A stretch of DNA of 64,000 nt from Aquilaria yunnanensis (taxonomy: Eukaryota > Streptophyta > Magnoliopsida > Malvales > Thymelaeaceae): positions 70,212,041 through 70,276,040 of the forward strand of contig CM077598.1 of NCBI GenBank assembly GCA_039654915.1, read 5' to 3'. Of the stretch, positions 1 through 9,292 are shown piece by piece. The stretch's first letter is position 1, and every line of letters begins with the position of its first letter. A program made the position numbers and the translations under genes. The notes beneath the pieces were generated by a model. That model was not told where the DNA came from, did not search any database, and saw nothing but the letters and a program-made list of their open reading frames with translations.

Positions 1-1
1 C

Positions 2-2041
2 CTCGCAGGACCAGCAACTGCCTGGTACAATTCCCTGCCTCCCGGAAACATCAGGGGGTTCCAGGAGCTGTCCACAGCGTTCACCCAACAATTCATCGGG
101 AGCAAGCCGACGGCGAAGATGCCCGTCCAGATGTTTGACATAGCACAAAGAAACGGGGAAACCATCCGTGACTATGTCGAGAGGTTCAACAAAGAAGCCC
201 TCAGTGTCCCGGACTTTCATCCCGAGATCCGCATCCTCGCGATGACGAGGGGCCTCCGAAGGGATTCGCACTTGTTTTATGAATTCTCCAAAGATCCCCC
301 GGACACGCTGGGAGAATTCTACCGAAGGGCTGAACAACATATGACAGCCGAAGAGCTGAGAATGACTGGGCCGAAGGCTGACCATATTCACATTCGTGGC
401 GAAGGGTCCAACCAGCAAACCAGGTGTCCAACGGAACAGATGGCCCGACCTCGGAGAATGCGAGTAGGAGGAAGGAAGCCCCAAAACTTCACACCTCTGA
501 GCACCACGAGGGCTAACGTCCTTATGGCGTTGGAAAAACAGGGGGCTCAAATCCAACGACCAAGGGGCATGACTGCTGACAATAGAAGGAACATGAAGAA
601 GTTCTGTCAGTTCCACCGTGATCACGGTCATGACACCGAAGACTGGTTTCAGTTGAAAAAGTACATTGAATCGCTGATAAAGCAGGGCCAGCTTCGGCGT
701 TATTTGAGAATGCCTTCCCCGAAAGGGAAAAAAGAGGAAGAAGGTGACGAGGATTACGATTCGGACAGGCGAAGGAACCGAAGTCCGAGAAGGCGTCCTC
801 CACCTTCGGCAGGAGTAATACAGACGATCACAACCGGACTTCCATCCTCGGAAAGAAAAAGAAGGGCCAGAGAGATAGCGGTGATGGAATATCAGAGCCC
901 AACGAAAAAATTGGCCTGCGAGGATGGCTCCACCATCATATTTCCCCATGACGATCCATTGCTGATAATGGCGAGGATAGGAAACTGGGACGTCAAGAGG
1001 GTACTGCTGGACGATGGGTCAAACGCAGATGTCTTGTTCTCACACTTGCTGCCAAGCTTGGGCGTATCCAGGAGTGACCTCAAGGCTGCTACTTCACCCA
1101 CGTTCGGCGTAGGACCATCTGAGCTACCTGTCCTCGGGTGGATCGAACTCCCCTTGATAATGAAAGGAACTTCGGAGAAAGGAACTGCTGAGTTGTTCGC
1201 TTCTACCATGGCAAGATTCATAGTCATGGACGTTCCTTCGTCATACAACGCCATACTGGGCAGACAGACACAGGGAAATTTGCACATTCGCCCTGATGTA
1301 AAGTACTTGACCGTCATTTTCGCCACCAAAGAAGGAGACGCAAAGATCTTCATTGATCAAGGCGAGGTGAGAAAGGTGTTCGTCAGAGCACGAAAGGCTC
1401 CAGCAAGCAACTTAGCACATGCTGTAGAAGCAAAAGAGCTGAAAAAAGGTGAGGCAGAAGATCCCACAAAAGCGGGAACAGAAGAAGTAGAGCTTGTCCC
1501 AGGCCATAGTACCCGAATAGGGAAAAATATGGCCGAAGGAGACAAGGAAAAACTTGTATCTTTTCTGCTTGCAAACAAAGATCTGTTCGCCTACTCGCCG
1601 AAGGACATGCCAGGGGTAAACCCTCACGTAATCCAGCATAGCCTTAAAGTGAGTCCGGAAGTAAAACCTGTCCGGCAAAAGAAGCGGAGCATCTCAGCTC
1701 ACAAAAGTGAATTCGTCAAAACTGAAGTCCAGCGCCTGATAGACGCTAGCATTATCCGGGAGGTAAACTACCCCGAATGGCTAAGTAACGTGGTAATTGC
1801 TACAAAAGAAGGAAGTAACAAGCTTCGGATGTGCATCGACTTCAAAAATTTGAACGATGCTTGCCCAAAAGATTCATATCCTCTGCCGCCAATTGGTCAA
1901 CTGGTAGATTCAACTGCTGAGTATGGGCTCCTAAGTCCCCTAGACGCCTTCAGTGGCTACCATCAGATAGGAATGGACCCCGAAGATGAAGAGAAGCGCC
2001 CTTCGGGCTCAAAAATGCAGGAACCACCTACCAGAGGTTGA
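2..2041 (+). pseudogene. gag-pol: T1 gag, protease and start of reverse transcriptase (partial)
   Basis: Open frame already running at the window edge (frame of position 2), so the N-terminus is missing. Gag capsid region comes first (YVERFNKEALSVPDF, then FYRRAEQHMTAEEL), followed by an HxH-rich stretch (FCQFHRDHGHDTEDW) and a basic RS-rich linker. The aspartic protease core is read as LLDDGSNADVLF, i.e. DDG where most families have DTG or DSG. RT starts with LRMCIDFKNLNDACPKD and LDAFSGYHQIGMDPEDEEK. Just after DEEK (about 1995) the frame changes, compared with T2, because of a deletion, and the frame stops at 2041. Gag would form the particle and protease would mature the polyprotein; this copy cannot make a complete polymerase. 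Confidence 0.9.
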
Positions 2042-4146
2042 TGAACAAGGTCTTCAAAGACCAAATGGGGAGAATCAAGAGTGAGCTGCCTGGCTACCAC
2101 GTTGCGAACTTAGAGGAAACCTTCCAAAAACTCAGAACCTTCGGAATCCGCCCAAAACCTGAGAATTGCATCTTCGAGATGACCTCGGGAGAGTTCCTTG
2201 GGTACATGGTACCTGAAAGTGGCATCGACGCTAACCCCAAAGAAGATTAAGGCAGCAAAAAAGTAAGATGACCTCGGAAGTAATGATCATCCTTGGGATA
2301 AAGAATGCCAAAAAACCGGGGAAGAACTCAAAGTCTACCTGGCCAGCCTGCCGTTACAGAAAAGGCTGTGAGCTCGGTCCTCCTGAAAGAAGAAGGGCCA
2401 AATCAATGGCCGGTCTACTATGTCAGCAAGTCCCTGCATGGCGCCGAAGTCAGGTACCCTTTGCTTCAAAAAGCTATATATGCCTTGGTGCTTGCAGGGA
2501 GAAGGCTGCGACCATACTTTCAGGCTCACCCCGTCATCGTCCGAAGTAGTCTGCCATTAAGGGATGTCATGAAGAGAGTTGATCATTCGGGAAGGCTCTC
2601 CAAGTGGTGCATAGAGCTGGGCAAGCACGAAATCACGTGTGAGCCTCGGAAGGCCGTAAAAGCCCAAGCACTGGCAGATTTTATCGCCGAAATACCCACC
2701 ACTGAGGAGAGCTATTCAGATCCAAAAGAGGGTGAGCCAGAATGGACCTTGCATGTAGACAGAGCCTCGGGGTCCGAACACCAGGGAGCTGGAGTAGTTA
2801 TCAGGGGCCCCGAAGGCCTGGAGAAAGATTGGCGTGAGAAACCTAAAGGCTCACAGCGATTCCCAGCCGGTAGTTCGGCAGACAGCAGGAGATTATGGGT
2901 CGAAGGACCCAATCCTGGGAAAATATCATGAGCTAGTAGCAAAGCCCACTCAAGAGTCTGACGCCGTACGGATCGAAATGTACCACGGTGAAATGACAGT
3001 AAGGCGGATTGCTTGGCGAATTCGAAAACATGTACCAAGATGCTAGACCATCCGAGCATCTTAGTGCTGAGCATGATGACCTCGGGAACGGGGTGGAAAG
3101 ATCCAATAAAAGGATACCTCGCAGAGAATTTGCTCCCCGAAGACCCTGGCGATGCTGTAAGACTGCGAAGACACCCCGGAAGATCCTCCTTGATTGGCAA
3201 AGAGTTATACCAACAGGGATATGCGAATCCGTTAGAGAGATGCGTGGCTGAAAAGGATACTGAAACGATCCTTGAAAAGGTCCACAAAGGCATGTGTGGT
3301 TCACACACCGGAACTGATGCCCTCACAGCAGTCTTACTTCGCCAGGGATACTTCTGGCCTACCCTGAGATGGGACGCAAGACAATTTGTCCGGAAAAGCA
3401 GTTGCCGCCAGAGACATGCAAAAATCCAGAGGACATCCTCGGAAACGGTAACTTCGGTAGACTATCCTTGGCCCTTCGCAGTCTGGGGCATAGACCTCGG
3501 AGGCGTGAAATCCTGCGTGGTAGCAGTGGACTATTTCTCAAATTGGGTAGAGGCAGAACCACTGGCAACTATCTTGGCGAAAGAAGTGCAGAAGTTCGTA
3601 TGGAAGAACATCGTATGTAGATTCAGCATACCGAGGGCGCCGGTAGCTGATAACGGATCCCAGTTCATAGGCAAAGGATTCCAAGAATTCATCACTGACC
3701 TCGGAGTAAAAATGCACTTCGCCCCAGTAGCTCACCCCCAAAGCAACGGGCAGGTGGAAGTATCGAGCAGGACCATAAAAGATGGCCTGAAAAAGAGACC
3801 AGGGGAAGCCAAGGGGAAATGGCCGGCAGAACTCCAAAGTGTATTATGGAGTTACCGAACGACCCCCTGAAAAGTCACAGGAGAGACTCTTTTCTCACTC
3901 GACTTCGGAACAGGGGCCATTATCCCAGTAGAGATAGGTCAACCTCCAGTACTGGTGAACTGATGAGCGTGGTAACGACCTCGGTCTAAGAACCAATCTC
4001 GATCTAAGACCTCGTTCTCCGAAAGGCTGACTTCGCACCCCGCGGGCCACCCCATGGCGTATTTCACCCAAACTGGGAAGGACCCTATCCGGTTCTCGCC
4101 GAAGTACGAAAAGGTGTGTACAAGCTTGGCGACGCCAAAGGCGTAG
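2042..4146 (+). pseudogene. T1 pol remnant: RT tail, RNase H, integrase
   Basis: Continuation of T1 pol in shifting frames. Compared with T2, the RT stretch holding the catalytic YVDD motif is gone (the sequence passes from DQMGR directly to IKSELPG near 2070), and a large block after GIDANP (about 2240) is deleted. RNase H-type segments remain (QWPVYYVSKSLHGAEVRYPL; LHVDRASGSEHQGAG). The integrase zinc finger is damaged (KSSCRQRH where T2 has KCGCCQKH), the first core region is shortened (WGIDLGGVKSC), while VADNGSQF and HPQSNGQVEVS persist. The end is placed at the stop at 4144-4146, matching the end of T2 pol. Clearly dead. Confidence 0.85.
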
Positions 4147-4319
4147 AATTGAAGAACACTCGGCATTCAGACGCCTTGAGAAAAGTTTCTACGCTTAAGG
4201 TTAAGCGGAGGAGTTATGATTGCACAGAATGGCCTTGAGAAAAGTACTTAAGTGTACAGAGATTGTGCAAGAAAGAGTCCCGCAAAGAAGCTCGCCATGA
4301 TAAAGCGTAGATATCACTT

Positions 4320-4730
4320 TCTGAAGTCCCTTGAGCCATCACACTCGGGAAAGATGGAAAACAAAATTCTCGCAGAAGTACTCGCCATACCCAACGCAAA
4401 GATAATTCTCCGAACTCCCTTGAGCGAACATGCTCGGGAAAATGGAAGTAAAAAATCTCTCGAAAGGTTTTCCGAAGTCCCTTGAGCAAACATGCTCGGG
4501 ACACCTGGAAAAACAAAAGTTTGACTGAAGGTTTTCCGGAGTCCCTTGAGCGATCATGTTCGGGACAAATTGGAAATACAGAAGCCTGCAAAAAGACTTA
4601 GTCAAGTTTTTTCAGAATCTCCCAAATGTCTCTTGAGTAAACGCACTCGGGACAAAAAACGGTAAAAAAGTTTCTTTGATTGCAGGTCTTCCGAAGTCTC
4701 TTGAGCGAACGTGTTCGGGGAAATAGAAAT
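4320..4730 (+). repeat. Six degenerate tandem hairpin repeats
   Basis: Six copies of a unit centred on TCCCTTGAGCGAACATGCTC followed by GGGA, starting near 4327, 4416, 4478, 4542, 4629 and 4697 (spacing 62-89 bp). Each copy has inverted arms TCCC..GAGC and GCTC.GGGA, so it can fold as a short hairpin. The array lies between the end of sense pol and the 3' end of the antisense gene. The function is unknown; a role in 3' end formation for converging transcripts is only a guess. Confidence 0.85.
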
Positions 4731-4855
4731 AGAGAAACTCAAAGAAACACTTAGCCAAAAAAATCTTCATTAAGAGCAAAGCTGCCTTACAATAAAGAAG
4801 TGCCCAAAGAAGGAGTCCAGAATAAGGGAAGGAAAAGGGGGGGCCCTAAAAAAGC
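4731..4855. other. Spacer between hairpin array and antisense gene
   Basis: Short non-coding stretch carrying the presumed 3' untranslated parts of two converging transcripts (T1 pol on plus, antisense gene on minus). I see no further motif. Confidence 0.5.
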
Positions 4856-7257
4856 CTAAGGGTTCCCGGCGTCCTGAGAGCCACTCGTTTGTCCACCCTT
4901 TTCCGCCACCTTCCGCGCTGGAATTGAAGGAGGAAGCTTCAGATGTTCGATCTTGGACCATTTCCACCGAGGTCCCCCAGGAATATTTAGACCCTCTAGA
5001 AAAGAGAGGTCCAGACCTGGGAACCTCTGGAGAACTTGGTGCCGAGCGAGACAGAAGCCGTCCTGAAACGTGACCTTGTTCATTTGATCAGACTTGTTCT
5101 TCTTAAGCTCAAGGTCGTCGAGCTCGTCCTTCAGATCCTCGACCTCCTCTTCCAGCACCTTTATCCGCTCCTCCCCCTTCGGCACCTTCTTTAAAGACTG
5201 GACCTCGGCTTGAAGGGCTTTCTTCTCAGACAGGAGCGTGACTATGATATTCTCTTTTCTTGCCTTGTCTTAAAGAAGGTCTTGGTTTGCAGCAAGCAGC
5301 CCCGCCACGTCATTACGGAGGTCGGCAATCTTCCGGGAAGAGTCCGCCATCAAGAATTCCTTCTCATTTCGGAATCCCTCCCGAATGATGGCAGCTTCCT
5401 CCTTCGCAGCATTTGCCAGCTGCTGATTCTTGGCGGTCAATTCCGAGCACGTCGCTTTCGCCTTTCCTAGGGCTTCTAAGGCCGAAGCTCGGAACGCCGT
5501 CTGCTTGGCTACCCGAACTCGGAGAAAGCCGGCATACCCCAGCAGCTGCAAAGAAGATCAAACGCAAGGTCAGTAAGAGCCAAACACTTAGGATAAAATT
5601 GAAGGAGAAGAGCTGTGAAGGATATACCTGAGCAGCATGCTCGGTCATCTTCGCAGCGAGGGTGTTATCCTCCGGATGAGCCGCCGCTATAGCCTTGAAG
5701 GAGGCCTCGGTGAGCACCCCATTCGCAATCTGCTTGGCCATTTCAGGACAGTCCCCGGTGTACAAGTTCATGTCCTCCGTGAATGTCCAGAAAGGCTCCT
5801 TCGGTATCTTCCCTTGCGGGACTTTGGCATCACGGCGGGCCCTCGCCTCCGCGTGTTCAGAAGCCCAGTTTGGGGTAAGTAGCTCCCCTGCAGGGCAAAA
5901 AAGAGAAGCAGGTCAGAAACGAAGGCCATTCCAGAAAAAACAAAGGAAAAACACTTTGCCTGGAAACAAACCTGGCGGGACCTCGACAACAACGTCCTCG
6001 GCCGAAGTGCCCTTGCCCTTCTGCTTGCGCCGCTCCTCGGCAGAAGGTACTTCTACCACTACATCAAGGAGGGCCTGCGACGCAGTAGGACTTTGAGGAA
6101 GGACGTCGGGTTGAGGGACCTCGGAAGCAGCAGCCTCAGGCGCCGGAATTTCAGCTGTCCCAGGCTCCTCGGCAGTCTCCTCAGAAATTTCTTCTAGAGG
6201 AACCTGAGTAACTCTCTTTGCCCGTTTTCCCGAAGGACCCGCGCCAGTAGACTTCCGCCTTCGGGAAGCCGCCTTCTTCGTCTGATCGTCCTTCTCCCCT
6301 TGGCCGGAGAAGAGGGACTTGTAATAGGCGGCAGTGTCGTCGCCCATCTCTGAAACACGAGAGAAACATCAGTGTAAGTCCGAGGAAAAAGCAGCAAAGG
6401 AGTAGAAAATAACTCACTTTCGGCAAGCGTCTCAAAAGAAATCTCCTCCTTAAGAAGCTTGACCAACCAGGAATCCTTCCCGGCGATGGCAGGAGCTGGC
6501 ATCCCGAGGTCAGTCTCCTGCTCCTTTACCACCTTTAGTTCCCGAAGGACCTCTTCGGTCATCAACTTCCAGTTGATTGGAAAAGGGTAAAGGGCGCGCG
6601 GAGAGACCTCGGGATCCCAGTCAGAAACAGCCCGAATGCGGGCGTCGAAATCCGCGAACACGGGAGCCAACTCTGGGGTCAGCAGCATCCTCGGATCAGC
6701 AACGTCCGCATCCAGTATGCCCTGAGCCCATTCGGTCGGAACGTACGACCAGGCCTCAGCCTTCTTCATGAAGAAGAACTTCTGTTGCCACCCCCGCCAG
6801 CTATCCTTAGTGGCGAAGGTGAACATGAATTTGTTGCTCTCGGACCCCCAAGGTAGCATGAAATAGAAGCCACCCTTCAGGACCACAGAGAGCTTGTAGT
6901 ACTGCATAAAAATCCTGAAATGGGGTTCTATCCCGAAGACGCCACACATACACAGGAAGGCGTTAAAATAGCAGTACGAGTTCGGGGGAAGCTGGTTCAC
7001 CGCAATACCATGAAATTGGCAGAACTCGCACACCATCTTCGGGGGGGATACCGAAGACCAGCCTTCAGTTGGGCTCGGAAAACGGTAACCTCCTTTCTAT
7101 GGTTTGAAAATGCATAATGGCTAGAACGAGGCAGCCTGGTAACGGCGTAAGAGGGAAGAAAGAATTTTTTCTTCCACCTCTCTAACTTCTCAGGGGTGGT
7201 GTAGCAAGGATGGGCTAAAAGAGGCAGCCAGCTCTCAGGAATGGGCATTTTCGACAT
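4856..7257 (-). pseudogene. T1 antisense extra gene (aORF), four exons
   Basis: Four-exon minus-strand gene: exons 7257-6418, 6349-5972, 5887-5628 and 5545-4856, with GT-AG introns of 68, 84 and 82 bp. Phases match at all three junctions. Exon sum is 2168 nt; one base lost in a C-run (7041-7047) shifts the frame, and with it counted the model is 723 codons. One further in-frame stop lies at 5270-5272. The N-terminal globular part has PESWLPLLAHP, FRAQLKAGLRYP and FCQFHGIAVNQLPPNSY and resembles the Pfam family called putative gypsy-type transposon (Transposase_28; from memory, not searched). The middle is low-complexity, Pro/Glu/basic; the C-terminus is a long charged coiled coil (LEEEVEDLKDELDDLELKK). 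The start was chosen because element H starts at the same place. Function unknown. Confidence 0.8.
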
Positions 7258-7498
7258 AAAAATGAGTTTGAAAACGGAACAAAACAGTTTCCAGAGAAAA
7301 ACTCAGAAGAACACAGGGATCAAAACGCGCTGGCAAACAAAAACCCACCGAAAGATTTGCCAAAATCTGAGGACGCCGTCGTGAAAGTTGGCTGGAAAAA
7401 GGCTCTGATTACGGAAGCTCCGCCACAGAAAGCAAGAAAAAATGCAAGAACAGAGGCAAAGCAGAGAAAAAAGCGAAAGGAACTTATGATGGAATGGG

Positions 7499-7509
7499 CT
7501 ATTTATATG
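7499..7509 (-). promoter_or_regulatory. Putative TATA box of T1 antisense gene
   Basis: On the minus strand this reads CATATAAATAG, about 250 bp upstream of the antisense ATG. Element H has TATATAAA at nearly the same distance from its start. Inferred promoter; no transcript data. Confidence 0.5.
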
Positions 7510-7849
7510 TCAGAAGTAGGTAACCGAAACATCATCGTAAGTGCCCTTTGGAGGCGAACCGTCGCCGCAACTGCTCTCTGCACCTGAAAAGGCGCGCCCT
7601 CTGTATCAGACGCGACTCTCCTCCAATGGAAAAGCGCCACGTGTCAACCGCTGTGTAAAAATGGGGCCCACGTCCTCCAAGCGTCCCCTGAAATCCGGGA
7701 CACGTCCCCTGATTGGGACACGTCTTCTGATATCCCTAGAAAACTGGGGCGCACCGCTCAGACTGACACGCTTGGCCAAACAGACCTGCAGAAACAAAGA
7801 GCAGGCCACCTTGAGAACGCCAAGAGACAGGCTATGACCGAACAGCCCA
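7510..7849. other. T1 non-coding stretch upstream of antisense gene
   Basis: Between the antisense TATA and the 80-bp repeats. No convincing gene on either strand. It holds several short copies of a GACACG(T/C) phrase (for example ccgggacacgtcccc near 7696) but nothing I can name. Confidence 0.4.
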
Positions 7850-8120
7850 TGACCTTCGGGCAAGAGGTGTATCTTCGGCACAGGCTCCGCCTCGAAGGCA
7901 CCAAAGAACGGGCCATGGCCGAAGAGCCCGTGATTTTCGGGCAAAAGGTCTATCTTCGGTACAAGGTTATCCTATTTCCCCTCGCCACAAAGACACCAAG
8001 AGATAGCCTGTGACTTCGGGCAGAAGGTGTATCTTCGGCACACGGACAGCCTATCTTCTCGCGCCTCGAGGACGCAAAAAGGACTGCCCATCGCTTCAGG
8101 CAGAAGAAGGCGTCTTCGGC
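7850..8120 (+). repeat. 80-bp tandem repeat, four copies
   Basis: The phrase TTCGGGCAAGAGGTGTATCT followed by TCGG recurs with small changes at 7855, 7936, 8015 and 8095, a regular 79-81 bp period. It lies between the 3' LTR and the antisense promoter of T1. Confidence 0.85.
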
Positions 8121-8179
8121 GTGATATCACAACCACAGGACCCGAAAACCGGTGAACCGAAGTTTCTCATTTCGGCTTT

Positions 8180-8194
8180 TCGGAGGGGGGCCTG
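8180..8194 (+). promoter_or_regulatory. T1 polypurine tract
   Basis: Purine run GGAGGGGGG followed by CCTG lies immediately before the LTR start TGATAGCC; this is the usual plus-strand DNA priming site. Element H has an almost identical tract on the minus strand next to its 3' LTR (61974-61990). Confidence 0.8.
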
Positions 8195-9166
8195 TGATAG
8201 CCAAAGGCTAACGCCTCTTCGGTAGTAACTCCGCGCCAGAATGTTGGCCGAGGAGTCTGACGTCACCCAAGAGAGGATCTTTTAACTGACCTCGGAAGGT
8301 GCGAAGTCAAACACTATGAGCTCGAGACTTCGGTAGCTCGGCAGGAATTCCGAGGACAACACCGTCTCCATCGAGGGGCTAAACTGACCGTCTTCAGGCA
8401 AGAGAGCCATCTCCCTGAAGCAAGGGAGAATCTCCCCGAAGGAAGAGGCCCCAAAGAGGTCTTCCCCGAAGAAGAAACACCTGAACAAGGGAATCCCCGA
8501 ACTATGGATGTGAGTCCCGAAGAAGGTGTTCATCAAGGGCGCTCCCAGAATTATGGGATAGATCCCGAAGGAGGTGCTCGCACCGAAGGATGGATAGAAT
8601 CCGAAGAGGGTGCACGCACCGAAGGGCGACCTCGCCCAGGGGACCTCGGGAGTGCGGTATGAGCATTTAAGGAGCCTCTGACATGTCGCCCACAAACCCT
8701 ACACATCACATCTGAACGGCGAAATGACACGCCGCAGCCGCCCCAGTCCTGACACAACCCGTCCGGGTCCAGGGCTAAAAGAGGCTGCAAACGGCTGCCT
8801 GTCCCCTAGGTCCAAAGAGACAGATCAAATCCGACCGAACACGTGTCATGATCTGAACGGACCAGCTACTCCTATAAATACTAGGAAATGGGACTGGGCA
8901 AAGGATGGGGGCATTTTCCTCTCTCTGAGAAAACACAAAACAGGCAAGACACTTGATCCCTTAGTGTTCTTCCTCCACCTTCACTCAGAAAACTGACTTG
9001 GGCGTCGGAGGGTCCTCCTCGGAAAAGCAAACCGGGGACCTCCTAACCTCTTCTTTGAGCTTTTCAGGCGCACTCAGCTGGGAAACCTGAGCTCCAGGCA
9101 CTCGCCTCCCCAGGAAGTCTCTCCACCTGTCAACATGACAGCAAACGAAGATGCCTTGGGGCATCA
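8195..9166 (+). repeat. T1 3' LTR (972 bp)
   Basis: Starts TGATAGCCAAAGG directly after the polypurine tract and ends GGGGCATCA. It contains a G-box-like ACACGTGT (near 8840) and TATA box CCTATAAATACT (near 8871), giving U3, R and U5 order on the plus strand. The conserved tail has TTGGGCGTCGGAGG and an ATG 33 bp before the end. U3 is rich in CCGAAG words. Same LTR family as 14676-15552, 29621-30699, 40868-41683, 42472-43348 and 58765-61973. Confidence 0.92.
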
Positions 9167-9292
9167 CTGTCTTTGTACAATTTTCTCAAGACTATTCTGT
9201 ACTTAGAATATTTTTCATACAACCCGATTCCTCCGCTCAACCTTAGGAGTAGAATTTTTTCAAGGCGTCTGAGTGCCAAGTGTTTTTCAATT

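Larger units (their letters stand above)
1..9166 (+). mobile_element. T1: Tat-lineage Ty3/gypsy retrotransposon, 3' part
   Basis: Plus-strand LTR retrotransposon entering from beyond the left edge. Seen in order: gag-pol remnant (2-4146), hairpin repeats (about 4320-4730), a minus-strand extra gene (4856-7257), 80-bp tandem repeats (about 7850-8120), a polypurine tract and one LTR (8195-9166). The 5' LTR and N-terminal gag lie off the window. The lineage is inferred from the polymerase (LNDACPKDSYPLPP in RT, an additional RNase H segment with LHVDRASGSEHQGAG) and from the antisense gene between pol and the 3' LTR, which is known for Tat elements. Sequence just right of the LTR continues the 3' untranslated part of T2, so T1 is nested in T2; the presumed duplication (ctgtc, 9167-9171) cannot be paired because the left junction is outside. 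Confidence 0.9.

Noticed and set aside
892..1353. Minus-strand open frame opposite T1 gag-protease
   Set aside because: It is the mirror of a strongly coding plus-strand frame and has no domain; the same goes for plus-strand frames opposite T2 pol (for example 11105-11704 and 12929-13519).
4320..4730. CRISPR-like spaced repeats
   Set aside because: Repeat spacing is irregular (62-89 bp), units are degenerate, spacers resemble one another and the context is a plant retrotransposon.
5270..5551. Independent host gene for a coiled-coil protein
   Set aside because: It is exon 4 of the antisense gene of T1: splice phases link it to the upstream exons, and it lies inside element boundaries.
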